A stretch of 64,000 bases of DNA from Lophius americanus (lineage: Eukaryota; Chordata; Actinopteri; Lophiiformes; Lophiidae). The notes beneath the pieces were generated by a model. It was given only the letters and a program-made list of their open reading frames with translations. It was not told where the DNA came from and did no database searches. A program made the position numbers and the translations under genes. This document shows positions 44,346 to 54,704 of the stretch, one piece after another. The DNA is taken from NCBI GenBank assembly GCA_037951165.1, contig JBBDHG010000008.1, positions 902,501-966,500 of the forward strand, written 5' to 3'. Each line of letters opens with the position of its first letter. The stretch's first letter is position 1.

Positions 44346-45812
44346 AGCTACGTCCGGAAACAGGATTTTTCTGGTAAAGGACGATACACGATAGATCTCC
44401 TCCAGTCTGCATTCCGATCGTGAGGGGTTGTTCCCCCAGTGGAGGAGAAAGGTTGCAGGACCCCACAATTTACTTCTCAACATTTTCACACGTCTGGTCT
44501 CCATGATTCCCTCGAAGATGTTTTTTTCTTTTTTGGGTTCTCTTACGCTGAAATCTAATTATGATCCTCCTTTTATAATAACACAAAATGTTCATCCAGC
44601 AGCAACTCAATCATCATCTTCATCCTCACTCTTCTTCTGCCATTTTATTGGTTTTCGGAGGCGTTTCTTCATCGTCTTCCTGTCACTTTAACGTTAAAAA
44701 AAAAAAAAATGAAAAGTCGTCTCCAGATCCAGGGTTCAGTCTGACCGTTATCAGCTACTGTAAAAACACGGCGTCTCCATAGGAGAAGCCCCGCCTCTTA
44801 AAAACCACAGAATCCAACTAAGTACATGAAATAAAATTCAACTGATATTATACTAAAAAAAAATAATAGTCACTGTAATGAGCCGTAGAAGGTTACACTC
44901 AGGATCCTGTTGAGTGGTTTAATCTATGACATCACAACTACCCTTTGAGAACCAACGCGGTTTTTATAATAATTTATGTAGCTCAAGAGGAGATAAATGG
45001 TTTTAAAGTACGACAAATTATACTAGTAGCTACAGCTGTTAGACAGACGTCGTGACGTAGAAGTATAAAATAGCATCAAGTAAAGTTCAAGTACCTCACA
45101 TTTGTCCCTAAGAACGGTACTTAGTTAAAAGTACTCAACAGTTAATGGAATCTAACGGACAATAGTTCTTTATTCCTTTGTGGAAATCTTTTTAACAACC
45201 AAACAACCAAAGAAATAACTGTTTGAGTCTAAAGTCAGACCTGAACTTTTTTAAGTTCACGTTTTTTTAAGTTTGCCTGGAATATGTTGCAAAATGACTT
45301 AAACACCAGAGAAAACGCCTCAACGGATGCGTTCGGGAAGATGAGGCGTTCACCGGCTGTGGGACACTTCAAGATGGAGCGAAAATGAACGTCTGACGTG
45401 CTGATGGTTTAAAGCGTAAAGATTCAACCATGAAAGTCGGTATAAAAATCAAGAATCTACAAACTGAGTCACAGCGCCACCTGCTGTTGTTACCGGCGAA
45501 CTACAACGGACCGTTGAGTGCAAAAATCTGAAGACGCTTCCATGCAGGGTGAGGTTTTTCTAGTTTTTTGTAGTTGTAGAATGCAGGACCTTAAAAAACG
45601 TTAATTTATTTATTGTGTTTATGAATTCCTTGTGGATCAAGGCGCATTTCTAAAAACAATGTTTTGTTTGTTTTTGAGAAAGACGACGCATTTGTAGGCG
45701 AATGGCGTCTTGTGTTTGAAGCTGACATTGTGTTTGTACGTCAACATTTGTAAAACGGGTTTCGTTTGGCGGGAATTTAACTCCATAACGGATTCATCTG
45801 GATTCTGAATTA
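44346..45812. other. No recognised gene; one CTCF-like motif
   Basis: Mixed sequence, A run at 44695-44709. 45472-45486 reads CAGCGCCACCTGCTG, close to the CTCF core CAGCGCCCCCTGCTG. Frames of 60-90 codons have no domain. Confidence 0.25.
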
Positions 45813-46000
45813 ATGATGCCTTTTATGCTGCTTTTTTTAAAATCTCTTAATGGGTCAGCACCAGCTCACATTTTTGACCACCGACAGACATTGTGCCCTT
45901 CAGGGTCACGGAGGTCAACTGACCAACTGTCTCTGCCCGTCTCTAAGCCAAAGCTGAGTACAAGGACTGTGGAACGAGTTCAGATTAACCCTTGAAGTGT
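45813..46000 (+). mobile_element. LINE relic (L2/Rex1-like), C-terminal end
   Basis: Reads L-K-S-L-N-G-S-A-P-A-H-I-F-D, then C-P-S-G-S-R-R-S-T-D-Q and V-S-K-P-K-L-S-T-R. This matches the C-terminal motif of fish L2/Rex1 proteins (L-N-G-x-A-P-x-Y-I-x-D, P-x-R-x-L-R-S, P-R-x-x-L-K-T). Short, then degenerate. Confidence 0.7.
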
Positions 46001-46306
46001 TTTTAGTGTATTAAAGTGTGTTTAAATTACTCCACAGTACATTTATTTATATATATATATATATATAAATATATATATATGCAAACACCTCAGTCTGTGT
46101 CTCGTTAGCATGGCAGCACTTCACAGCAGCCCATCACCGGCTGCCAGGAACCTCTTCTGGGGGATTGTGGGATTGTTCCTGCTCCACTGATGCGCGAAAA
46201 GGGGACGCCTCCAAGGTCACCTTATCGAGGTGGTGGACATGTCTGTTACTGAGGAGTCCAGCTTGAGAACATGTCTGTGTCAGTCAGGGGACACTTGAAA
46301 TGTGTT

Positions 46307-46337
<31 letters not shown>

Positions 46338-46589
46338 GCGTGTGTGTGTGGTTGAGGGGGGGAGGTTAAAATGGAAGCAGTTTGTTTGTGTTGAAAGGCG
46401 TCAAATCCTTGTTTTCTAGATCACATTTTAGCAACAGTCTCCAGTCAGAAGTCTGTGGTTGTTCTGTGCATCTTCAACGCCCTTGTTGGCAATGTCCGAA
46501 TAATTGGAGGGGCTTGACAGGGAGGAAGCGTCTGCGCCATGTGATTCCGATCTCTTGTTATTGGACTTATGTTGTAGTGTTCGATGGCT
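46001..46589. other. TA and GT tracts, possible LINE 5' fragment
   Basis: (TA)n at 46050-46080 and (GT)n at 46298-46352. 46200-46262 (CCTCCAAGGTCACCTTATCG AGG) resembles part of the 5' region of the RTE-like LINE that continues from 46590; that resemblance is from memory and uncertain. Confidence 0.4.
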
Positions 46590-47054
46590 CGTAAGTTTTC
46601 TTGGTACCAGGTAACCTTAGGGAAAAGTTCTCTGATTGACTTTGCGGTCCTGACATCAGATCTGCAGCTGTATGACGTGGACACCGAGGTAAGGAGAGGA
46701 CAGGATCCAGCGATCACCACCTGACGATTAGTTGGATCAGATAGAGGGAAGCTGTCGAACAGATGTGGTAAGCCCAAACAAATAGTGAGGGAGAAATGGA
46801 AATGTCTGGAAGAGGTCCCTGTCCGTCAGATTCCCGACTCGCACTTCCGGAGGAACTTCCGACATATGCTGCAATTCGACAGGGCCGTGTTCAAGTCCTC
46901 CATTGCAGAGGCGTCCGCTAGCAGCTTTGTCCAAAAGGTAAGTGGTGCCTGTTGTAGAAGAAACTTAAGAACTAGCTGGTGGACATCCACAGTGAAGGAA
47001 GCTGTCAAGCTGGAGAAGGAGGCCTTTCAGACTTGGTTACTAGTCAACAGGTAA
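46590..47054 (+). mobile_element. RTE/Rex3-like LINE relic: endonuclease end and linker
   Basis: TGGTACCAGGTAACC and GACATCAGATCTGCAGCTGT precede S-D-H-H-L-T at 46709-46726, which fits the S-D-H-x-L motif at the end of AP-type endonucleases. Next is a frame open from 46785 to 47054 (89 codons) with E-K-W-K-C-L-E-E-V-P-V, F-K-S-S-I-A-E-A, V-S-G-A-C, T-S-W-W-T and V-K-L-E-K-E. This matches the linker between endonuclease and reverse transcriptase. The reverse transcriptase core that should follow is gone. Confidence 0.85.
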
Positions 47055-47165
47055 CACTGGTCCACAGGTAATACTAGTCTCCTGGAAATACTAGTCCACA
47101 GTTAATACTAGACCACAGGTAATACTAGTGTCCAGGAAATACTAGTCCACAGTTAATACTAGACC
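47050..47165. repeat. Short minisatellite inside the LINE relic
   Basis: About five or six units of roughly 19 bp alternating CCACAGGTAATACTAG and CCAGGAAATACTAGT, plus CCACAGTTAATACTAGA. It occupies the position of the missing reverse transcriptase core. Confidence 0.85.
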
Positions 47166-47194
47166 CAAGGCTAGTATGACCTATGGAGTCAACT

Positions 47195-47239
47195 CCTTAT
47201 GACTCAACTCCAAGTGTGACTCAGAGTTGAGTCATAAGG
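47195..47239. repeat. Perfect 16-bp inverted repeat with three AP-1-type sites
   Basis: CCTTATGACTCAACTC (47195-47210) and GAGTTGAGTCATAAGG (47224-47239) are exact reverse complements around a 13-base loop. TGACTCA occurs in the left arm and in the loop, and TGAGTCA in the right arm; all three fit the AP-1 consensus TGASTCA. LINE sequence resumes immediately after. Confidence 0.85.
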
Positions 47240-47650
47240 CAAAGCTCTCATTTTACCAGTCCCTCTGTCCATCAGTCTATCTTAAACCCAGAATTCACTT
47301 ATCTCTCATCAGGCCTAGGTACGCCTCGGGAACACCCCCCCCAAAAACTAAAGAAAGGGAATATACGCTTAAATATATCGAAGAAACCACAACAGGAAAT
47401 GTAAATCTAATCACAACAACAAGGAGAGACATTTTCAAAGTAAAACAGGATACAGGAGCAGGAGCATGAAAATGAACCTTCAAAATAAAACCAGAGTTCC
47501 AAAACAGAATAAACCAAGAGGTAACCCAACAGTCAGGACAGGGATGAGCTGGAGAGTGTTGCTGGGGGGAGGGATGTCTGGAATGCCATTCTTAGCCTGC
47601 TGCCAGCGAGACACGGACCCCCATAAGAAGGATGGATGGACAATCCCAAA
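47236..47650 (+). mobile_element. RTE/Rex3-like LINE relic: late reverse transcriptase piece and 3' end
   Basis: 47236-47280 gives K-A-K-L-S-F-Y-Q-S, the stretch that normally precedes the T-Y-G-H-E-L-W-V motif. 47540-47640 matches the 3' coding end and tail: W-R-V-L-L, then CTTAGCCTGCTGCCAGCGAG, then GGATGGATGGA, the tail word of this fish LINE. With 46590-47054 it forms one heavily deleted copy. Confidence 0.8.
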
Positions 47651-48104
47651 GTGAAATCGTTGATGTAGGTTAAGATATTACTTTACATGATTTGACTAAA
47701 ACTCTAGTTTTACATCCATAACAGATTTTTATTTTATTTATTTTCTGAGAATGGGTTTGACCTGGACATGAACGCCATTCTTCTCCTTTACCTAAAACTT
47801 TTTATAAATCAGATAAATAACCTCAACCATGTATATTCTCCTTTCGGGGGAATTCATTCCCGGATGGCGGCGACCTCCTCCTCTGAGGCTGCTGACAGCG
47901 TTCATATCAGCGTCTGTGATAATGTCGCAAAGCAGGCGGCGTCCCATTTATTTCACCGGGACCTGGTCCTGGATGGCACAGAGCCCAGGCCATTCTCTAA
48001 ACCTGAACTCGGAATAGATTATAGGCGGAGAGAACCCATTATTCACGCTGTACAGTGTGGAGTACACAACGATACGCACCTCGTAGACATTCCTACCAGA
48101 TCGA
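47651..48104. other. Unrecognised 146-codon frame
   Basis: A plus-strand frame runs 47768-48208. Its first 30 residues are hydrophobic and its last 35 are hydrophobic, with a polar centre; no family is recognised. The end lies within probable LINE 3' sequence, so a real gene is unlikely. Confidence 0.2.
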
Positions 48105-48290
48105 GTGTCCTGATGAGTGCAACATTACATTATGTTATTCTTTTATTTATGTTGTATCTTCTATCCTTTATATGCTTCAAGCGTCTTTGTTTATGTTGTT
48201 TGGCTTAGCTTCGTTCGTCATGCTTTTCAAGTGTACCGATTGGTTGAGTTACCCATATTTCCGTCGCAACCATCAGCAATGACAATAAAG
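48105..48290 (+). mobile_element. Probable LINE 3' end
   Basis: Ends in CAATGACAATAAAGGCTATT leading into TTCTA repeats. AATGACAATAAAG plus a TTCTA-type tail is the 3' signature of a fish L2-like LINE. The upstream 170 bp is T-rich without a frame that I can place. Confidence 0.6.
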
Positions 48291-48612
48291 GCTATTCTAT
48301 TCTATTCTATTCTATTCTATTCTATTCTATTCTATTCTATTCTATTCTGTTCTATTCTATTCTATTCTATTCTGTTCTGTTCTATTCTATTCTATTCTAT
48401 TCTATTCTATTCTGTTCTATTCTGTTCTATTCTATTCTATTCTATTCTATTCTATTCTGTTCTATTCTATTCTATTCTATTCTATTCTATTCTATTCTGT
48501 TCTATTCTGTTCTATTCTATTCTATTCTATTCTATTCTATTCTGTTCTATTCTATTCTATTCTGTTCTATTCTATTCTATTCTATTCTATTCTATTCTGT
48601 TCTGTTCTGTTC
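48291..48612. repeat. (TTCTA)n pentanucleotide array
   Basis: About 64 pentamers of ATTCT with scattered GTTCT variants, directly continuing the LINE tail. The poly L-F-Y-S-I frame here is a product of the repeat. Confidence 0.97.
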
Positions 48613-48663
48613 CATTAGTGATACCTGATCTAAGGGTCTGCCTCTTGATAAGTCTAATTGTTC

Positions 48664-48665
<2 letters not shown>

Positions 48666-48731
<66 letters not shown>
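48666..48731. repeat. (GT)n microsatellite
   Basis: About 32 perfect GT units. Confidence 0.98.
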
Positions 48732-48733
<2 letters not shown>

Positions 48734-48734
48734 G

Positions 48735-49340
48735 TCTATGTTGGCTGTATTTCCCCGCATGTTCACATCTGACTCATTTCAAAGCCTGACGTGATCAAAG
48801 CTGAGGCGGACTGAGACGGACAGACAGCGGGGGACACAGCGACCCGGAGATGGATCCGGTCCAGGCTTCGCATTCGATGCCCTTCAGGCAGACAAATTAC
48901 TGGGCAAACAGCTGATGAGAGGCAAACTCCTGCGGGGTCAGGGTACATTCTAACACAACGGCGTCTTGGAGTGGCACAATAACAGCTGCTCCGCCATATT
49001 TGGAAACAGAAGGTTCTCCCCGCTCACACTCGTCTGAGCGGTGAACATCTGGGCCGGCCGCTGTCCTGCTCTGCAGATATGTGAGTGCCGGGTAATGTGG
49101 CCAGCAGGTTGCCACGAGGCAGAATTATTGCCAAAACATGTTGATTTAGGTTCCCGGCAATCGCAGGAGGCTTCATCCGAGCCGCTGAAGGTTGTGATTT
49201 TTTTATGAGCGTGCAGACTGATTGGGCCGATGACATCTGCCCAAACTGGTTTAATCAGAGACTGAAAATCCGTTTCCAGCCACGATTGGATCCAATCAGA
49301 TGGGTTTGATAATGGTTGGTTGGGTTATGAAGGAGCGTGC
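48735..49340. promoter_or_regulatory. Unique-looking DNA, candidate conserved non-coding element
   Basis: Balanced composition and no repeat. 49085-49260 (GGTAATGTGGCCAGCAGGTT, GAATTATTGCCAAAACATG, TTGGGCCGATGACATCTG) looks constrained. Minus frames of 61-72 codons overlap and have no domain, though an exon cannot be excluded. Confidence 0.22.
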
Positions 49341-49491
49341 ATTCATTGATATGTTTATAACCTCAGAAAACACCAATAACAACGGAGCAGAGGTTCATAC
49401 GCTAGAATTTACTATGAATCTGAGCTCAAGTAAACTGTTAGACTTAACAAAACCTTAGAATTTGTTTAGAATCCAACCTTACAGGCACCAG
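49341..49491. other. Spacer, nothing recognised
   Basis: Short unique interval. Confidence 0.3.
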
Positions 49492-49565
49492 AATTACCTG
49501 TGGACTATTATTACCTGTGGACTATTATTACCTGTGGACCAGTATTACCTCTATTACCATTGGTC
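49492..49565. repeat. Short minisatellite, 19-20 bp unit
   Basis: ATTACCTGTGGACTATT in three to four units. Reverse complemented it is AATAGTCCACAGGTAAT, almost the unit of 47050-47165. Confidence 0.8.
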
Positions 49566-50374
49566 CAATTAATTTAGTCCAAACTTCCGTAACTCTGAGT
49601 ATTTATACTCTTGTATTCTGAGATTTTTGAGTTTTTTTGAGTAATAATCATTACCAGTAATAATCGACCGTCTTACTGTTTTTGACTTAAACTTGACTTT
49701 AACCAGAAGTTCTGTTGGAGCGCATTCTTTGTTTTCTCCTCCCAACTTCATCCAAACTGATGGCGCCTGCAGGCTGAGCCACGTCTGGGAAGCAGAGCAG
49801 GGAACATGCGGGCCGAGTCAGGGAACACATGAATAAATAAATACATAAACACATAAAAACAAACTCCCTCCCTTCCTCTTTGGAAAAAAGACTCAGTCCA
49901 TTCTTCTATACGAATGTAAAATCTGCAGCTGCTTGTTTCCGAGAGGATTCAAATCATTATAATAACTTATTACCCACCAGAACCGGGTGACCCGTCTGCG
50001 GCGGCTCCTCTCCTTATTAGAATTTTACCAAGTTGCTGACTCATCAAAAAAAAAGTTTTTTGCTTTGGAACATCATCATCTTCATCGTTAAACAATCGGA
50101 TTCCTCCGCTGCTGTCTCCAGTCAGGGAGGAGGGAACAATGACCCATGTGTAGGTCCCTCTGCTCAGTACTTCACCAAGAGGTGGGTCCAGAACTTACAG
50201 AATACAGAGATCCCCAGCCCTCAGGTCCGATCTCTATCCTGTAATGATGCGTTTACAGAAAATGGGATCTTTGACCGCTGTGTCCAGGACATCACACCTG
50301 AATACACCGACCATCTGGTTGGACAGATAGCCCTGTAGGTTTTTATTCATCGGCGTCCATCACTGCATCCACGT
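49566..50374. other. No recognised gene; one unrecognised 101-codon frame
   Basis: The plus frame 50033-50338 contains N-D-P-C-V-G-P-S-A-Q-Y-F-T-K-R-W-V-Q and ends V-G-Q-I-A-L. No family is recognised and the first 25 codons are low-complexity. Possibly a degraded transposon frame. Confidence 0.2.
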
Positions 50375-50570
50375 CCGATTCAGAACCGAAGACCTGGATG
50401 GATTTTTTGGGAATAGTCAGTTGTATATTTCATACACTAGGGGGGTTTTTATTTAAGTTTACGGGCCATTATTTCTCCACAGTTGGTCCAATTTAGTCTA
50501 AATTTGGTGAAGAAGGTGGTCAAGGAGATCTATCTTGAATATGTTTCACATTTTACTATATCCCCTAGAT
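50375..50570 (+). mobile_element. R2 copy
   Basis: TTCAGAACCGAAGACCTGGA, GTCAGTTGTATATTTCATAC, ACTAGGGGGGTTTTTAT, CACAGTTGGTCCAATTTAGT, CTAAATTTGGTGAAGAAGG, GGAGATCTATCTTGAATATG, TTTTACTATA. Confidence 0.72.
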
Positions 50571-50571
50571 C

Positions 50572-50690
50572 CCCGACCCCACCGGTCTACAGGACAAGTG
50601 TCCTTGAGCAAGATCCTGAACCCAGAGTTTCTCCCAATGGTCGCTGTGAACGTTCGTGTGAATGTTTCCTGTGTCATTACAGTAGCATCT
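50572..50690 (+). mobile_element. SINE body fragment
   Basis: Contains CTACAGGACAAGTGTCCTTG, AGCAAGATCCTGAACCCAGA and GTTTCTCCCAATGGTCGCTGTGAACG in outline, the body of a common fish SINE (sense direction). The tRNA head and tail are missing. Confidence 0.72.
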
Positions 50691-51104
50691 CCAGGTAAGT
50701 TAGGCTTGAGTTAGCTCTCCGGTAGCATCGCCAGGTAAGTTAGGCTTGAGTTAGCTTCGCCAGTAGCATCTCCAGGTAAGTTAGGCTTGCGTTAGCTTCT
50801 CCGGTAGCATCTCCAGGTAAGTTAGGCTTGAGTTAGCTTCGCCAGTAGCATCTCCAGGTAAGTTAGGCTTGAGTTAGCTTCTCCAGTAGCATCTCCAGGT
50901 AAGTAAAGCTTGAGGTGGCTTCTCCAGTAGCATCTCCAGGTAAGTTAGGCTTGAGTTAGCTTCTCCGGTAGCATCTCCAGGTAAGTTAGGCTTGAGGTAG
51001 CTTCTCCAGTAGCATCTCCAGGTAAGTTAGGCTTGAGTTAGCTTCTCCAGTAGCATCTCCAGGTAAGTTAGGCTTGAGTTAGCTTCTCCAGTAGCATCTC
51101 CAGA
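50681..51104 (+). repeat. 41-bp minisatellite, ten units, each with a splice-donor consensus
   Basis: Unit: AGTAGCATCTCCAGGTAAGT followed by TAGGCTTGAGTTAGCTTCTCC. GTAAGT occurs at about 50695, 50735, 50776, 50817, 50858, 50899, 50940, 50981, 51022 and 51063, always preceded by CCAG. Each unit thus has CAG/GTAAGT, the perfect vertebrate 5' splice-site consensus, and a pyrimidine-rich TTCTCCAG before the next TAGCATCTCCAG. The first unit follows TTTCCTGTGTCATTACAG, a good acceptor-like sequence. Confidence 0.95.
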
Positions 51105-51299
51105 ATGTGAACAGCAGACCCCGCGTTGAGCTCCTTGGTTAGCGGCGTTAGCCTCGACGGGGGCCGACCCGGAGCTCTGATCCTTTCTTGTCCGTTAATT
51201 AGATCTTTTAAGTCCAATTATGAGTTTCGGTAAAGTGATGATTGGAATAACCGGAAAATGTCTCTAAACAGAAGAACTTTTTTTTCCTGATTATTCCAC
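51105..51299. other. Spacer, nothing recognised
   Basis: Short unique interval. Confidence 0.3.
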
Positions 51300-51705
51300 T
51301 CCACTTGTCAGGAGTGGGTTCTCGGTGGCAGCAGACCGGGCCGAGCTTTTCAACCGGTTCCAATCCTCCCCTCTGGTCTTGAGCTCATCTCAGGCGTTCC
51401 CTGACCAGATTGGATTAATGATCCCTCAAGTTTGTTCTGGGTCCATCTCAGGGTCTCCTGGACAAGACTTGTAAAACCTCCAAAGCGGAGCGTCCTTGAT
51501 GGACCCTAATCAGATGTCTGAACCGCCTCGACTGGACCCTTTCAATGCGAAGGAGCAGCAGCTCCTCTCCAAATCCCCTTCAGCAGTATTTGTGACACCG
51601 GGTCCAGAATAAGGAGACATGGACCCCCTCCTCACGCAGACCTGGAGGAGGAGCGGGTCTGCGAGCGTCTGGTGGCCGGTAATTCCCGAGTCTTCACACA
51701 ACATG
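51300..51705 (-). mobile_element. RTE/Rex3-like LINE relic, C-terminal region, antisense
   Basis: On the minus strand, about 51570-51500 gives E-L-L-L-L-R-I-E-R-V-Q-S-R-R-F-R-H-L-I-R. This fits the conserved L-L-L-R-I-E-R-S-Q-M-R-W-L-G-H-L-x-R motif of the family. The following GGTCAGGGAACGCCTGAG corresponds to the next conserved stretch. Stops and frameshifts make it dead. It complements the copies at 33110-33720 and 46590-47650. Confidence 0.78.
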
Positions 51706-51884
51706 CTGCCAAACTAATAATGTTTCTGTGACAAAGTCGTGTTTCAGCAGGTTTTTATGGGAGCATCAATCCATGAAACGTCTTCTTTAGCATCTTTCAT
51801 GAAGTTTAGGACCTTCAGAGTTCTTCACTGGAGACAAACCATATGTTTGCTATAAATCTAAAGAAAATGTATGCATTCAGTGTG
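51706..51884. other. Spacer, nothing recognised
   Basis: Short unique interval before the GT array. Confidence 0.3.
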
Positions 51885-52797
51885 TGTGCGTGTGTGTGTG
51901 TGTAGGTGTGTGTGTGTCTGTGTGTACCTGTGTGTCTGTGTGTACGTGTGTGTATGTGTGTGTATGTTTCTGTGTGTGTGTGTGTGTATGTATGTCTGTG
52001 TGTGTGTGTCTGAGTGTGTGTATGTGTGTCTGTGTTTGTACGTGTGTGTGTATATGTGTCTTTTTGTGTGTGTATGTGTGTGTATGTGTGTGTGTTTGTG
52101 TGTGTGTATGTCTGTGTGTGTGTGTCTGAGTGTGTGTATGTGTGTCTGTGTTTGTACGTGTGTGTGTGTGTGTGTCTGTGTGTGTGTGTCTGAGTGTGTG
52201 TATGTGTGTCTGTGTTTGTACGTGTGTGTGTGTGTATATGTGTCTTTTTGTGTGTGTATGTGTGTGTATGTGTGTGTGTTTGTGTGTACGTGTGTCTGTG
52301 TGTATTTGTATGTGTGTATGTGTTTGAGAGTTTGAGAGTGTGTGTGATTGTTGGTGTGAGTGTGTTTGTGTGTGTGTACATGTTTGTGTGTCTGTGTGTA
52401 TTTGTATGTATGTGTGTGTTTGAGGGTTTGAGAGAGTGTGTCTGTGTGTGTGTGTGCATGTGTGTGTGTACGTGTGTGTATGTATGTTTGTGTTTGAGGG
52501 TTTGAGTGTGTGTGTGAGTGTGTGTGTGTGTATGTGTGTGTGTGTGTTTATGTGTGTATGTGGGTGTGTTTGTTTATGTGTTACGAGTGTTTATGTGTGT
52601 ATGTGTTTGTGTTTGTCCGTTTGTCGGTATGTTATTGTGTATGTGTGTGTGTTTCTGTGATTTTTTGTGTGTGTGTATGAGTGTTTGCGTGAGTGAGTGT
52701 TTATGTGTGTGTGTTTGTGTGTATGCGTGTACGTGTGTTTCTGTGAGTTTCTGTGTGTGTGTGTGTGTGTTTGTATGTGTGTGTATATGTGTGTGTA

Positions 52798-52828
<31 letters not shown>

Positions 52829-52881
52829 GTTTCTGTGATTTTTTTTGTGTGTGTATGAGTGTGTGTGTGAGTTAGTGTTTA

Positions 52882-52912
<31 letters not shown>

Positions 52913-52933
52913 GTTTGTGTGTGTGCATGTATT

Positions 52934-52967
<34 letters not shown>

Positions 52968-52969
52968 TG

Positions 52970-53004
<35 letters not shown>

Positions 53005-53015
53005 ATGTGTGTGTA

Positions 53016-53047
<32 letters not shown>

Positions 53048-53055
53048 TGTTTGTG
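51885..53055. repeat. Complex (GT)n array, 1.17 kb
   Basis: TG-rich throughout with TA, TC, CG and TTT interruptions. Longer phrases repeat: TGTCTGAGTGTGTGTATGTG then TCTGTGTTTGTACGTG near 52008, 52127 and 52192; ATATGTGTCTTTTTGTGTGT near 52052 and 52236. All Cys/Val and Thr/His frames (up to 214 codons) are repeat products. Confidence 0.97.
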
Positions 53056-54704
53056 AGCTCAGTTCAGTCTCCTCTGCCTCCTGACCTCTGACCTCCATGT
53101 TCTTTGGAGGATGCGTGTTAAATTAGTATGTGACATGTTGCTGAAGTCATCGGTGTTGGGACACGTCTCATAAAAGTGTCACATGAAACAACGTCTCTCT
53201 TCTCGCCTGATGATGATAAAAATACAAACAACATGTTTAAGGAAGGATCTCTTTTACAAACAGAACCTTCTTCTGGTTCTGGTGGTGCTGAGATTGCGGG
53301 CCGCCACACGAGAGCAGAGCGGCGGACGGAGACATGGGAAGTGGTTGCAGCTTAGATAGAGCGCCGATGAAGAGGCTGTCCTTGATGGCGATGAAGAGAG
53401 TGAGGCGTATCGTGTGTGTGTTCATCGTCGGGCTTCGCTCAATGAGTTCAATACTTCCTGTTTCACTCTGACGTGATCCGACGTCCGTGTTTTCAGAATC
53501 CCCCCCCTCATAACCCGCCTGACCCGTCCGTATTCTTTCGCTCCAGAACCGACAAACGTTCCTAAGGAGTCTAACCTCATTAGCCCCAACTGTTGCACCC
53601 TTTCCCGTCTGACTCAAACGTGAGTTTCTTCTGGTATCGGTACCTCATTGATCACGGACTCCGTTGTTTGTCTTTGCCAGAAGCCCAATTAGCCGACAGC
53701 CGACTCCGAAGGCTTTTAACTCTTCACTCCGACTGCGGAGGAACTAATCTGAGCGCTTATCTGCTCCAAAACACCGGCTAATCGGCTTAAACGCACCTCG
53801 CAGTCTGACTGCGCCGCGGTTCTGCTCTTACGGGTGATCTTCCAGAAGGTGGGGGCTTTTTTTTTAACTCGCGTGGAAACATGGCGGCCGCCCTCATCAC
53901 CTGGCCTTCACTCCCCCAGCCCCCCCACCCCCAAACACTCGCAGAGATCCGACGCGCTCGTTGCTGTCGGCGCCGCTGAACGCTAAACCTGAATGAATAA
54001 TTAATTTGACTGTGAGCCCAATAACAACTGAAGACATTTATGGGGTGTTTTTTCTTTTTCTCCTTAAACTACAAATGTTTCTTTTGATGTTTTCCAAACC
54101 AAGGCTGGCTAAAGAAAAAAAGTCACAAAGGAATAAGAATAGAAGAGCGCCGCGTTAACAGCAGGTTCGGCGACTGCATTTCGCTACAGAGGATTTTGGA
54201 GAGGGAGAGGATTTGAAGCTAATCCCACCGACGGAATACGGCGGTGGGAGTGATCCGCGCCTCATCTTGGAGACGTTGCTCGTTGACACCGCCGTCCAAA
54301 GCCCCGACTCGTCAAACTGAGAAATTGCTGTTGGAGGCTGGAGCCGCGTTCGCGCGAGCCTCGCGCCTGATAGGGATTGATGGAAACACGCTGGCGTCTC
54401 CGCGGACGGAACTCACAATAGGAGACGGCGATATCATTCTGTACGATTCTGCTTCAATCAGAAAAGAAGGAACAATCGTTCCATGACATCGACGTTCCTT
54501 CTCTTGTCATTCTAGATTATTATTTATGCAGCGCCCAATCACAGCGAAAGTTATCGCCAGCCTTTTTTTTCACACAGGAAGTTCTAGACCGACTCTGTAT
54601 GTCCCAGAATCAACGATTCAACATCAGCAACAGGAACAAACCTCAGAGGACAAAAACTGAATCAGGGCGGGGCGATCTACTGCCTTTACCAGGAGAGAGA
54701 GAGA
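53056..54704. other. Unique-looking DNA, candidate conserved segments
   Basis: No repeat and no recognised gene. 53600-53800 (CAGAAGCCCAATTAGCCGAC, CTTATCTGCTCC, GGCTAATCGGCTTAAACGC) and 53980-54040 (CCTGAATGAATAATTAATTT, GAGCCCAATAACAAC) have regulatory-like texture. The 126-codon minus frame 53617-53237 and the 80-codon frame 54244-54486 show no domain. Confidence 0.22.

Noticed and set aside
48117..48794. 225-codon frame with repeating L-F-Y-S-I
   Set aside because: The pentanucleotide TTCTA array keeps all three frames open. The ends are LINE tail and GT tract.
50681..51104. CRISPR-like array
   Set aside because: The units are contiguous with no unique spacers and the genome is a vertebrate's. 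The same reasoning excludes the arrays at 20.7, 54.7 and 59.6 kb.
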